A stretch of 64,000 nt of DNA from Notolepis coatsorum (GCA_963971535.1 OZ020586.1:73060506-73124505); one strand, 5' to 3'; positions 10,590 to 20,641 are shown, numbered from the stretch's first letter. Numbers and translations: made by a program. The notes: generated by a model from the sequence alone, not told the origin.

Positions 10590-13500
10590 ATGATGAACAC
10601 TCCACGAAACGATCCTCCTAACCAACGCCCGCAGCGCGAACGACGGCTCCCTCAGTACTTAGAGGCTTACGCTGTCAGTCAACAACCTAGTCTTCTACTA
10701 ACAGTAAACGCGGTAAAACTAGAAAGTAAAAGTATGTCTAACCCCAACGCCCAGACTACCCCGACCATAGAGGCCCCTACGGGTTCTAATGTAACTGACC
10801 AAGTTCACGGTGGGGACCAGTGGGAACCAGACATGACTTCACACCCCGCCAGTACTGAAGAAGTAGTCCCCGATGAGTCCCGGGAGGAATACAACGCTAC
10901 CGAGAGAGAACTCGGCACGGAAGAAGACGGGGAGAGCACCGTGGAGATAGAGCTCCAAGGCTCCGCAAGGAGTACCCCGAGGGAAGGCTCCCCTATACAA
11001 CCGCCTTCTCCCAGCGAGGCAGAGAGGACCCTACAGCAGGCCTTCCTCATCAGCCTGAACGCCGCTGCTGAACGCGACCGACTGCAGATCCAGCAGCGAA
11101 GCGAACACGAGCAGATACGTCTAGAAATAAGACGCATTCAGATGGAAGAGAATGTGGCCCGAGAACGAGCCGGTGCTCAACGGGACGCAGCGCGCGACAG
11201 ACAGCAGTCGCAACTAATAGAACAGCTGATCAGACGGACAACACCCTCTCCCTCCGCCAGAGGCTCCAGGAACTCGTCTAGACACACCTCCAGGGCGGCA
11301 TCCCCTAGCCGAGTAAACAACCCTGAACTTGACCAACAGACGAGGTCTATACCCCCCACAGACCACCTCCCCCCACCGGTCCAAGCGAGACCTAGCAACC
11401 GGGAAGGAGCAGCATATCCTGTGGAGAGGCTAAACCAGAGACTACAAGCACTGGATGACCTAACTGAAGATGAAGAGGAAGAGGAGGAGAACCACGCCCG
11501 ACGACAGCACAGTACTCTACCGGACCAGGAGGTCCGGTACAGCCCAGGCTATACTCCCGCGGAGCTGCGCTACAGACCCCCGACTCTATACCCGGGTGAG
11601 CACGACGCACGACCCGCACCGAGGAACAGCACCTGGACAAGCGGGCCATGGTACACTGCCGGTACCAGCCCATACCAAGGAGCGGGAGGAGACTCGCCTA
11701 GGAGGCCTCTCCCCCAACGCTCGCCGATGTATCCACAGTCAGCGTCATACATTGGCCCGCCTATGGTACCCGACTTCACCCAAGAGAACCGGGCCCAGTA
11801 TACAGAACTCTGCATGTGTCTGGAGACCATGTTGGTGGATGTATTGGATGAACGCCATAAATACGCCATCCTACTGAAGCACTTAAAGGTACCCCGCGCA
11901 CATAATATAGCGCTCGCCTACGCGTCTTCCACCACCCCATACACAGCAGCGCTGGTAGCATTGGACCAGAGGTATGGGCGCATATGGGATTACGTGATCC
12001 AGGAGATCCGACACATCGACCGCTTACCCCCAGCAATAGACAATCGAGCACTGGACGACCTGTCCATCAGAGTGCAGTCCCTGGTAGGGATGTTGGGAGC
12101 GCAGAGAGAGAAGGGGAGGCATGAACTTTACGCCAACTCAAATGTGGAAAGGATCTTGGAGAAGCTGCCGCCCGCTCGACAGGAGCGTTTTAGGCGGCAG
12201 AGAGACCACCGAGACCCGAATGGCCCCGAACCGAACCTCCTCGATCTAGCAGACTTCCTGGCGAGAGAAGTCAGCAGCCTACGGCTAGATACATTCGGAC
12301 GGAGCACCCCTGGCTCCAGAGAAGGAACCAGACGACTAAATGATGGAAGAAGATCGGTGACTGTGATGCACCAATCGGAGTCAGTACCGAGCAGCAGGAG
12401 CCACAGTACCCCCTCCAGAACGGAGAAGTGGAAGATAGTGTGCCCCTACTGTGAGAAAGAACACTGGCTAGCGCAATGTGACTCCTTCCCCAAGCTGAAC
12501 GCGGAGGAAGCAAGTCAATGGATAAAGTCCAACAAGCGCTGTTTTCGCTGTGCGCGCTCACACATGGCAGCCGAATGCCGCTTAAAGAAAAGGTGCACCA
12601 AGTGCGATGGAGCCCATCTGGACATACTTCACGACAGTAACAGACGGCGCCCTTCACCCGCACCATCCAGCAGCAAAGCGAGCGTCATGTACATCGATCC
12701 CGCCAGCAGCAGTGGAGCCCGAGTACTCCTAAAAGTAGTGCGTGTGACACTAAGCTACCAGAATAAAGTCCTGGACACTCACGCCGTCCTCGATGACGGG
12801 TCAGAGAAGACCCTTCTGCTCGCCTCCGCTGCGGCCCAGCTAGGCCTGCGGGGAAGCGAAACCCAAATGACAATTCGGACAATAAGACGAGATTTGAAGA
12901 CGATAAAGGGCGAGAATGTCTCATTCTCTATCGCAGCAAGCGGCCAGCCTGAGCGACGGTACCAGATTACAGACGCTTTCACCAGCCAAGAAATAGGACT
13001 GTCGCGGTACACATACCCCGTCGCCAAGCTGATGGAGAAATATGCACATCTGCGCAAGTTACCGATCCCGCTCATAGACAATGCTATGCCGACCCTGTTG
13101 ATAGGCTCCGACCATGCAGACCTCATTGTCCCGATAGACCGGGTTCATACCGGACCCCGAGGCTGTCCTGCAGCAGTCGAGACCCGTTTGGGATGGACTC
13201 TCCAAGGCCCGCTCGCCAAATCTCTCAACCGAAGTACAGCCACTAGATGTCTCCACTCCCGAGTCACAGAGGGAGAAACCGCACTCCTGCAACACGTAGA
13301 GCGGCTATGGACCTTGGAACAAATGCCCTTTAAGAACGGAAAGAAAGACATTCGCTCTAAAGATGACATTTACGCCATTCACCTCCTCGAGACAGGGACC
13401 AAGAGAGTCCCGGTCAACGGCGTGTTGAGATACGCCACGCCACTCCTGCGGCGAGAAGGAATGCCTACTTTCCACGCCAAGACAGACGCCACAGAACGGT

Positions 13501-15509
13501 ACCTGCTGAACACGGAGCGGCGCTTAGCCAAGAACCCCGCCCAAGAGAGTGTATACCGCGCTGAGATTGAGAAGCTCATCACAGCGGGACACGTCACAAA
13601 GATGGACATTAAAGAGGCTGACCAGACCACTGAATCGTGGTACGTGCCTCACCACAAGGTCCATCACAACGGTAAAGACCGCATAGTATTTAACTGCAGC
13701 TACCAGATCGGATCCCAAAATCTGAATAAAGAGTTACTGCCCGGTCCCACACTCGGCCCCTCCCTACTCGGCGTTCTACTCCGCTTCCGCCAGGAAAAGG
13801 TGGCCATCAGCGGGGACATTAAAGGAATGTTCCTGCAGGTGAGATTAGTAGAGGAGGACAAGCCCCTGTTACGGTTCCTATGGAGAGAGAAGCCAGGAGA
13901 TGAGCACCCAGCCATCTACCAATGGGAAGTCCTCCCCTTCGGAACGACGTGCAGCCCCTGCTGTGCTACATTTGCACTACAGAAACATGTAGCAGAGGAC
14001 CCAGCAGCGGACGAAGAGGTCCGACACAGCGTAAAGAACAGCTTCTACGTAGACAACTGTCTACAAAGCCTTTCAACCCAGGAAGAAGCCGAGGCTCTCC
14101 TGATTAAACTCCGCGCCTCATTGATCAAAGGCGGCTTTGATCTCAGGCAGTGGGCCAGCAGCGATCCGCAAGTACTGCGCAGCCTCTCCTCCGAGGACAA
14201 GGCAGCCAGCAGCGAGACCTGGATGGCTACAATCCCGGGAGAAGCCCAGGAGATGACCCTGGGATTGGTGTGGCGATTCAAAACAGATTCGCTTCACTAC
14301 AGACACAAGCCCCTGACTACGGAGCAGGGAAGGCCGGCGGCGGCGCCGACCACCAGACGGAGTGTGTACACAACACTCGCCCGACAATATGACCCGCTAG
14401 GATGTATTCTACCGTACACCACCAGGGCAAAAATGATTGTACGAGCATTGTGGGACAAGGACCAGGGCTGGGACGACCCCATTCCCGCACACCTTGCATC
14501 CACCTGGAGAGAGTGGGAGATGGAGCTCCACTCACTCCCAGGCGTTAATATGCGCCGAAGCTACTTCCCACCCACGGTGAGGCCAGAGACATGTAAAATG
14601 GACTTACACGTCTTCAGTGACGCCTCAGAGGTCGCATACGGATCAGTAGCCTACTTGCGGGCCCAAGAAGAGGGGGGAGAGATCTACACAGCATTTGTCC
14701 TCGCCCGCTCGAGAATAGCCCCACGCAAGCAACAATCTATCCCACGTCTAGAGCTCTGCGCAGCCCTAGCCGGAGCGCACCTAGCCACGCTCATCCAACG
14801 TGAGCTCACCATACCGGTGTCTAGAACAATCCTGTGGTCAGATTCCACGACAGTACTCGCCTGGATCAAATCGGACTCATGCAAGTACAAAGTCTTCGTG
14901 GGAGTCAGAGTCACCGAGATTCAAGACTTAACCGAAGAGTTAACCGGAGAAACAGAGTGGCGCTACGTTGATACAACACAGAACCCAGCTGACGTCATCA
15001 CCCGGGGAATGCCCCTAGATGACCTCACCCGTCGCAATGTCTACAGTGACGGCCCAGCATTCCTAAAGCTCCCGGAAGGAGAGTGGCCCACGCCTATCCC
15101 GAGGGAAGCCAGTCAGGAGGAGGCTGAGAATAAGAAGCCTGTGTTCTGTGGATTGAGCACTGTTATCTCCGCAGACCCCAACATAGATGATTGCACTACC
15201 ATAGAGAGTGCACAACAAAGGACATTCCTACTGCACTACCTACCGTCTCTACAGACCCGCCAGAAGTGGGTAAAGGAGAGAGACAATTTGACAGAAGGAA
15301 CAGTCGTCATGATTATTGATCAATCACTGCCCAGAGCTATGTGGCCGGCCGGCCGCGTAAGCAAAGTGATCACCGGTGCCGACGGCAAGGTCCGAGCAGC
15401 TGAAGTGCTTGTCCAGGGTCGCACTTACACCCGTCCCGTGGCGAGGCTCATAGAACTGCCCCGACTCCCAGACACAATCGATGATGACCATGACCCTATA
15501 ACCCTATGA
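10590..15509 (+). CDS. BEL/Pao gag-pol polyprotein
   Basis: Single long frame; the first ATG in frame is at 10590. In order: a charged N-terminus, a gag region, zinc knuckles (CPYCEKEHWLAQC, CFRCARSHMAAEC, CTKCDGAH; about residues 620-670), a pepsin-type protease motif (VLDDGSEKTLL, about 735), reverse transcriptase (GDIKGMFLQV and the catalytic FYVDNC, about 1070-1170), RNase H (FSDASEVAYG, about 1340) and a C-terminal domain common at the end of Pao polyproteins (MWPAGRVSKV). Fossil; the element as a whole is judged broken. Confidence 0.9.
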   Translation: MMNTPRNDPPNQRPQRERRLPQYLEAYAVSQQPSLLLTVNAVKLESKSMSNPNAQTTPTIEAPTGSNVTDQVHGGDQWEPDMTSHPASTEEVVPDESREEYNATERELGTEEDGESTVEIELQGSARSTPREGSPIQPPSPSEAERTLQQAFLISLNAAAERDRLQIQQRSEHEQIRLEIRRIQMEENVARERAGAQRDAARDRQQSQLIEQLIRRTTPSPSARGSRNSSRHTSRAASPSRVNNPELDQQTRSIPPTDHLPPPVQARPSNREGAAYPVERLNQRLQALDDLTEDEEEEEENHARRQHSTLPDQEVRYSPGYTPAELRYRPPTLYPGEHDARPAPRNSTWTSGPWYTAGTSPYQGAGGDSPRRPLPQRSPMYPQSASYIGPPMVPDFTQENRAQYTELCMCLETMLVDVLDERHKYAILLKHLKVPRAHNIALAYASSTTPYTAALVALDQRYGRIWDYVIQEIRHIDRLPPAIDNRALDDLSIRVQSLVGMLGAQREKGRHELYANSNVERILEKLPPARQERFRRQRDHRDPNGPEPNLLDLADFLAREVSSLRLDTFGRSTPGSREGTRRLNDGRRSVTVMHQSESVPSSRSHSTPSRTEKWKIVCPYCEKEHWLAQCDSFPKLNAEEASQWIKSNKRCFRCARSHMAAECRLKKRCTKCDGAHLDILHDSNRRRPSPAPSSSKASVMYIDPASSSGARVLLKVVRVTLSYQNKVLDTHAVLDDGSEKTLLLASAAAQLGLRGSETQMTIRTIRRDLKTIKGENVSFSIAASGQPERRYQITDAFTSQEIGLSRYTYPVAKLMEKYAHLRKLPIPLIDNAMPTLLIGSDHADLIVPIDRVHTGPRGCPAAVETRLGWTLQGPLAKSLNRSTATRCLHSRVTEGETALLQHVERLWTLEQMPFKNGKKDIRSKDDIYAIHLLETGTKRVPVNGVLRYATPLLRREGMPTFHAKTDATERYLLNTERRLAKNPAQESVYRAEIEKLITAGHVTKMDIKEADQTTESWYVPHHKVHHNGKDRIVFNCSYQIGSQNLNKELLPGPTLGPSLLGVLLRFRQEKVAISGDIKGMFLQVRLVEEDKPLLRFLWREKPGDEHPAIYQWEVLPFGTTCSPCCATFALQKHVAEDPAADEEVRHSVKNSFYVDNCLQSLSTQEEAEALLIKLRASLIKGGFDLRQWASSDPQVLRSLSSEDKAASSETWMATIPGEAQEMTLGLVWRFKTDSLHYRHKPLTTEQGRPAAAPTTRRSVYTTLARQYDPLGCILPYTTRAKMIVRALWDKDQGWDDPIPAHLASTWREWEMELHSLPGVNMRRSYFPPTVRPETCKMDLHVFSDASEVAYGSVAYLRAQEEGGEIYTAFVLARSRIAPRKQQSIPRLELCAALAGAHLATLIQRELTIPVSRTILWSDSTTVLAWIKSDSCKYKVFVGVRVTEIQDLTEELTGETEWRYVDTTQNPADVITRGMPLDDLTRRNVYSDGPAFLKLPEGEWPTPIPREASQEEAENKKPVFCGLSTVISADPNIDDCTTIESAQQRTFLLHYLPSLQTRQKWVKERDNLTEGTVVMIIDQSLPRAMWPAGRVSKVITGADGKVRAAEVLVQGRTYTRPVARLIELPRLPDTIDDDHDPITL

Positions 15510-15617
15510 CTTTGTGAAGTTGACTGACCCCTCTAGCAAACCCTTATGTGTAAATAGACAACGCGATTAATCTGTCTCTGCTTAACTGATTAGGTCTGGG
15601 ACCAATCAGGGGGTGGC

Positions 15618-17049
15618 TGTTGTGAAGGGCCAGATTAAACCGAATATATATATTTATTTATATATATATATTTAATTGTATTTGTATATTCTCTAATATT
15701 CCCTGATATCCCTTGTATATTCCTTGTACAATATGCATTGAATATCCATTCTAGCCTACTGAACATCCCATAATAGTCTCCATTCTACTATTGGTCGAGA
15801 CCTTGGTGCCAGGCTGCCATACCCCCCAGACCCAGTTCAAACGTACCGCTAAACATGTACGAACAAGTCCTAGTTCCGCGTAGGAATCTGGCTACCGCAC
15901 CACTAACGGTACTATTTGTTCATAGTGCGTATATATACTGCGCTACTAAAGTAGGACTTCCTTTTCAGTCCAGTTTCTTACCCTCCAATAGAGTGACAGA
16001 CGTAAAGCCTCCCCGCGACGCCACGTGTGGGAGTGAGGCCAAGTTCGGCCTACCATCGGTATTGAGACATCGTGTATATTAATATTTGAATAGTCATATT
16101 TGGCACTATATCGTCGAGTTGGACGTAGTCTATTAAGCTAATAATAGTCTATTAATATAGTGCTTCGTGCGGTGAGAATACTACCGTAGTCAGTACCCCA
16201 TAGTTTCGGGCAGAGAACTGGCTGCTTATCCAGGATGGTCGACCCCATGTGAGACTGCATCCGAGGAGCCCCAGAGCCGACGAGCGAGTGGACCTGTATA
16301 CCGGATTATTCTACCGACGACAGCCCGCCTTCCCAGGCACGGATTATGCTTTGTGTACAGTGATTATTCCATGGATAAAGACCCCCGACACTGCCGTGTG
16401 TTGGAACCCCCCCCCCCTGGAGAGGACGCAAGGTGAGGAGACGCTCTGCAAGACGAGGTCGCTTCACGTCTCTCCTCCGTGGACCGGAGAGAGCCGGCCC
16501 ACAGAGAGTCCAACTGCTTTCATCTGTGGTCCAAGGATCGCTGGCGCATTGAACTGCACAACTGTGGGTTCACCCAGGATACCCTTGGCCGGACGAGGCA
16601 GCCAGACTCTACCCCCCCCCCCCCTCCTACTCCTGTTGTCTTACAAGCGACCAGATTAACCCCCCTAGTGTATCCAGTCTTATAATCATTAAAGTATCAT
16701 TGCTGTTATTCCTTAACTATTCCAGGTCGTATATTTACCACCTGCGCCACCAGAGATTGGACATTCTCTATTGATATACCAACGAATACTCTTTGCCATA
16801 AAGTGCATACTATTTCAATTCATAAATGTAATTAAGTGATTAAGTGCTTGCTCTACACACCATTGCTGTGTAGGAATAAACGCATACTTCGACTTCGTAC
16901 ATTTGTGTTGGATCCGTTTCATCTACGTGAGAGTGTTTATCATAATATATTTATGCCGAGTACTGGGTGGCCGAATATAAAGTACAAAGGTAGTGGTAGT
17001 AAGTATCATATCTAGTAATACAGTCAGGGAATTGTACCCCTCAGTTACA
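15618..17049 (+). repeat. 3' LTR of the BEL/Pao element
   Basis: Starts TGTTGTGAAG after GGGGGTGGC and ends CAGTTACA before CTAGT. About three substitutions and small poly-C differences from the 5' LTR can be seen by eye, which supports a recent insertion. Confidence 0.95.
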
Positions 17050-17740
17050 CTAGTTATAGGCCTAAACGCATAATATAGATTATCGATTGCAGTTTATTCA
17101 CGATACACGCTATATAAAAAAATCCAACTGAATACGATCCTAAACGTTATGACTCATCATGCGCGGATGAAAGGGGGGGGGGGGGGGTCGTTTATAATTC
17201 CGTGATCGTCAGTAAATGCTTTATGTAGTATGGGTGATATATTGATCAGAGCGGTTTGCATTGAAAAGAAAAAACAATCAAGCTGAAAGTAACGTTACTG
17301 TCCTCTTACCGTTCGCCGATGAGACTCGAGGAAAAAGATCCCACTTATTTGACGTCGATCGACTAGATCCATTTCCGGTTTGTATGGCGCAATAAACGCC
17401 CAAATCATATCGATTATTGAGTTATGGCAGCGATCCATATACAGTACACGGATGTGTGTCTAGAGTCCCGCAACAATATGTGACTGCCGGACAGATTTCC
17501 CAGTTGCACCGAGATCACCAGAGATCCATTACCGGTTGTAACTCGCCCGATCATCCACCAGGTGGCGGTATTGAAGCGTTGCACGGTTGCGCCGAGTCCC
17601 ACTGTCTCAGCCGAGGCTGGGTGGCGGAATTATGAATACCATGGCGAAAAAATTAAATATGATCTCAATAACGTTGTACGCCCTGGATTGGCGGAATTCG
17701 CATGATCAGCAAACCCGTCGTAAGCCGTTTATGGTGGATG
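17050..17740. repeat. Right flank of the BEL element, probable TTAA-type element remnant
   Basis: Contains GATGAAAGGGGGGGG...GTCGTTTAT (17165-17193) and CCAGGTGGCGGTATTGA (about 17560). Related sequence occurs inverted at 57290-57660 (CTAGGTGGCAGTATAGA; CGACCCCCCCACTTTCAT), inside the TTAA-bounded element 57106-59047. No coding frame is recognised. Confidence 0.35.
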
Positions 17741-17935
17741 TGTTAAGGTTAGAGTTTGGAATCAGGGCTGGCGTTCTATCGCCACGCTCTAAGACAAACT
17801 CTAACCTTAACCAACTTCGAAAGAGTGCCTAACCGGCGAAAGAACTTGCCGTCACACGATTGGTGCGACCAGAAACAGCAGTGGCCAATCAAAGCGCAAA
17901 ACGCGAACGCGGAAGCATGAACCGGTTGCCTTTCG
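17741..17935. repeat. Fold-back family copy, centre and one arm
   Basis: GTTAAGGTTAGAGTTTGGAA at 17745 pairs with the inverted CTCTAACCTTAACC near 17812, with a middle of TCAGGGCTGGCGTTCTATCG. It continues into TTCGAAAGAGTGCC and TTGCCGTCACACGATTGG. It has the same parts as 17941-18359 but the centre is in the opposite orientation. Confidence 0.7.
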
Positions 17936-17940
17936 AATAG

Positions 17941-18359
17941 ACGCTACCGGCCGGCGCTATTTTTTTCCGTAGCCGCATTTTGTGGAGACGCTCTCTGATT
18001 GGCCACTTCATGTGACATGTGCGCCCAATCGTGTGACGCCTGTTTCTACACTGGTTAAGCTTAGGCGACTCTTTAGAAGTTGGTTAAGGTTAGAGTTTGT
18101 CTTAGAGCAGGGTGATAGAACACCAGCCCTGATTCCAAACTCTAACCTTAACCAACTTCGAAAGAGTCGCCTAAGCTTAACCAGTGATAAACTAGGCGTT
18201 AGGTAGTTTGCAGGCTGTTAGACCCGGAAATGGGCAAAGACACAGCTCGTCACGCGATTGGGCGCATATGTCAGTGGCCAATCAGAGAGCGTCAGTCAGT
18301 GGCCAATCAGAGAGCGTCTCCGCAAAATGTGGCTACGGAAAAAAATAACGCTACCGGCT
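17941..18359. mobile_element. About 420-bp fold-back element (long inverted repeats)
   Basis: Two arms of about 190 bp are reverse complements: outer ends ACGCTACCGGCCGG.../...ACGCTACCGGC, then TTTTTTCCGTAGCC / GGCTACGGAAAAAA, GAGACGCTCTCTGATTGG and its complement, CCCAATCG..GTGACG, TGGTTAAGCTTAGGCGACTC and GTTAAGGTTAGAGTTTG. The centre (18110-18135) is a short unpaired spacer. There is no coding capacity. Related copies lie at 8250-8388, 17741-17935, 44645-44720 and 47740-48459. Confidence 0.8.
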
Positions 18360-18369
18360 GTAGTAAAGA

Positions 18370-18456
18370 TTTTGCCCAACCCACTTTCAGTTCCGCGTTC
18401 AGTAGCCAATCAGATCGCGGATCCCGAACGCGGAACTGAAAGTGGGTTGGGCAAAA
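18370..18456. repeat. 31-bp inverted repeat hairpin
   Basis: 18370-18400 (TTTTGCCCAACCCACTTTCA...) is the exact reverse complement of 18426-18456, with a 25-base loop that holds a CCAAT box (AGCCAATCAGATCGCGG). Confidence 0.85.
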
Positions 18457-18477
18457 TATTTACGCCTGAGATGCTTC

Positions 18478-18668
18478 CAGCTGCAGAACCACATCTCCAG
18501 CAGGCTGGGGTCCCGCAGGCTGAGCTCCCGCAGGCTGAGGTCCCGGACGCTTCCATTGGCTGATTTGGGTCACGTGACCGTCCCACCCAATGGCTGAATT
18601 GGAGTGTTGCACTGCGGGCATTGGCTGATTTGGGTCACGTTGCACTGCGGGATTGATTGATTGATTGA
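18478..18668. repeat. Outer inverted-repeat arm, left
   Basis: Reverse complement of 21326-21500, nearly perfect apart from an extra GAGCTCCCGCAGGCT-type repeat in this copy. It carries GATTTGGGTCACGTGACC, several CCAAT/ATTGG boxes and TTGCACTGCGGG. The inner end abuts (GATT)n, the inverted tail of the local LINE family. The other arm lies directly upstream of HGH1. Confidence 0.9.
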
Positions 18669-18759
18669 ATGATCCACACAACACAATACATAAAACAGTT
18701 AATGCATAGATCAATACAAAAGTTAAAAACAAGGATTTAGTAGCAAATAAGATACTTTC

Positions 18760-19505
18760 ACAGATGCTATAGATAGAAATAAAAAACTAAACAATTAACA
18801 AAACATACAATAAATATCAATTTTTAAAGATACAAAATGAGAACTTGTAGGCTAATAGGCAAAAACCCATACACAAATGCAATACACATTAAGGCAACAG
18901 CTGTAATTGAGTTTTTAGTTTCTTTTTAAAAATCGATTTACTAAAAGTGTAGAGATAACTAGGTAGGTTGTTCCAGAGTGTTATGCACCTATAAATAAAA
19001 GACCGCTTTAAAGCATTGGTTCTAGGACGAGGGAGTACAAACTGACCATTTCTGGCCCCTCTTGTATTATGGTCTTGTATAGAGCTTCTGTAAACAAGTT
19101 GCTCAAACACAAAATATGGAGTCTTGCTGTTAATGACTGATTTACACAATACAAATGAGTTAGACGATAACCTTTTTTCAACTGTGAGCCAGGAGAGACC
19201 AGCATGCATACGGTTGACATTGGACCTTAGTGAGCAACCCAAAGCCAACCGTGCTGCCCTGTTCTGGACTACCTGTAGTCTCCTGATCTCACCTTTGGTG
19301 GCAGATGACCAGATCACAGAACAATAATCAACATGACACAGGACTAGACTCTGAATAATCTGACGTAGAAGAGGACGATCAACAAAAGAAGCACATTTTC
19401 TAACAATGTCTACAGCTCTTCCCATCTTTGAGACAATGTTAGTGATGTGGTTTGACCAAAATAGAGTACTATCCAGTGTCACTCCAAGGAGCTTAATGCT
19501 TTCAA
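18760..19505 (-). mobile_element. LINE (CR1/Rex/L2 group), C-terminal fragment
   Basis: The minus strand reads KLLGVTLDSTLFWSNHI, then VLCHVDYCSVIWSSATKG, LQVVQNRAARLALGCS and ITLWNNLPSYLYTFSKSIFK. This is the region after the RT of a jockey-superfamily LINE (LG..ID..L.W..HI, L.Y..V.W......L...QNRAAR, WN.LP). 5'-truncated. The frame runs on into a different LINE piece at 19505-19690. Confidence 0.8.
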
Positions 19506-19690
19506 CTTGCTTGATGATACACTTGGAGCAGTGGAGGCAGCGGGAGGTGAAGACGGAGGTGATGTTTGGTAGAGGAGTCCCGACGATCCTGCCTGCCGCC
19601 TTCACCACCCTCTGTAGAGCCTCTTGCTCTGCCTTTGTGCAGCTGGAGAACCACACAGACACACCGTAGGTCAGCACACTCTCTATAGTT
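19505..19690 (-). mobile_element. L2-group LINE fragment, interrupted
   Basis: The minus strand reads YGVSVWFSSCTKAEQEAL then QRVVKAAGRIVGTPLP and RCLHCSKCII. This is the L2-type motif W...C...D..ALQRVV..A..I.G..LP, also seen at 53778-54098. The other LINE fragment (18760-19505) begins inside it, so the two pieces form one chimeric open frame (18889-19677). Confidence 0.75.
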
Positions 19691-19744
19691 ACTGTCTGTA
19701 CAATACTGCTGTAGGCCTATAATACTTATGTAAATAAGTAAGGC

Positions 19745-19985
19745 AATTGAAATATATCTGCAGTACAGCTCAATACACACAATTGTTAAGGGGATGCAGA
19801 CCAGAGAAAGACTTCCATCTTGTTTACATCAGGGTCCCCCATTTTCAATTCATCATAAATGTACAGTTCCCTCCCCCTTGTATACATTTACTGTATGTCA
19901 CAAATGTAACAGTACTGCAAGGTCTGCATCCCCTTAACAATTGTGTGTATTGAGCTGTACTGCATTCTGCAATCTGTTAATAAAG
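19745..19985. repeat. Fold-back made of two LINE 3' ends
   Basis: TACAGCTCAATACACACAAT and GTTAAGGGGATGCAGACC in the left half recur as the reverse complement in the right half (GGTCTGCATCCCCTTAAC, ATTGTGTGTATTGAGCTGTA). Each half is the 3' UTR of the same LINE family as 42200-44190, in opposite orientation. Confidence 0.85.
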
Positions 19986-20133
19986 TTTTCAATCAATCAA
20001 TCAATCAATCAATCCGGGCCTGTGACGTCACTGTACCCATTCTGCAATCTGTTAATAAAGTTTTCAATCAATCAATCAATCAATCCGGGCCTGTGACGTC
20101 ACTGTACCCATTCTGCAATCTGTTAATAAAGTT

Positions 20134-20192
<59 letters not shown>

Positions 20193-20242
20193 CGGGCCTG
20201 TGACGTCACTGTACCCATTCTGCAATCTGTTAATAAAGTTTT

Positions 20243-20290
<48 letters not shown>

Positions 20291-20360
20291 CAATCAATCG
20301 GTCACTGTACCCATTCTACAATCTGTTAATAAAGTTTTCAATCAATCAATCAGGGCCTGT
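19975..20360 (+). repeat. Tandem array of LINE 3' tails with (AATC)n
   Basis: Five copies of CCCATTCTGCAATCTGTTAA + TAAAGTTTTC + (AATC)n, joined by CGGGCCTGTGACGTCACTGT. The AATC runs vary in length. The unit is the last 35 bp of the 42200-44190 LINE family plus a short linker, expanded as a satellite. Confidence 0.9.
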
Positions 20361-20365
20361 GGCGG

Positions 20366-20485
20366 TCGCCTGTTACTGTTCCGCAACTGTAAGTTACTTC
20401 CGGGGTAGGCCTGATTGGCCCCGACAGGCACGTGACAGGCGCGGCCACGCCCCGCGGCAGCCTCAGGACGCACAACTTTCTCTGC
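20366..20485. repeat. Inner inverted-repeat arm, left
   Basis: Reverse complement of 21163-21288. Shared blocks are TTACTGTTCCGCAACTGTAA, GGCCTGATTGGCCCCGACAG, GCACGTGACAGGCGCGGCC and CCGCGGCAGCCTCAGGACGC. The two arms enclose a tRNA-like sequence and a 160-bp tandem repeat. Confidence 0.9.
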
Positions 20486-20551
20486 CGCGCGGCACGCTCC
20501 GCGGCAGCATTATGTAGATTATGTAGCAGTAATACGCCCTTTTTCACAATC

Positions 20552-20630
20552 CAGAAATAGCTCAATTGGCAGCGCTGCATTGGTGTGGATCCTACCGTCT
20601 GTTGCTGGCAAGTTCGATTCCCTTCAATTT
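20552..20630 (+). repeat. tRNA-like sequence (pseudo-tRNA or SINE head)
   Basis: Box A-like TAGCTCAATTGGCAG and box B-like AAGTTCGATTCCC are about 45 bp apart, followed by TTTTTTTTT, a possible Pol III terminator. The acceptor ends do not pair well by eye, so a functional tRNA is unlikely. Confidence 0.4.
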
Positions 20631-20641
20631 TTTTTTATGCA

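Larger units (their letters stand above)
9090..17049 (+). mobile_element. BEL/Pao LTR retrotransposon, young
   Basis: Fossil LTR element of 7.96 kb. Two LTRs of 1432 bp each start TGTTGTGAAG and end CAGTTACA. The 5-bp duplication CTAGT flanks it (9085-9089 and 17050-17054), as is usual for BEL elements. The LTRs differ at only a few bases plus poly-C length, so the insertion is recent. Visible coding parts are gag with zinc knuckles, protease, reverse transcriptase, RNase H and a C-terminal domain. It does not carry the full set of family parts and is judged broken, with about one break. Confidence 0.95.

Noticed and set aside
11392-14535. Several minus-strand frames within the BEL polyprotein region
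   Set aside because: Shadows of the long + frame, with no recognisable domain.
20552-20630. Functional tRNA gene
   Set aside because: Boxes are present, but acceptor and anticodon stems do not pair convincingly by eye.
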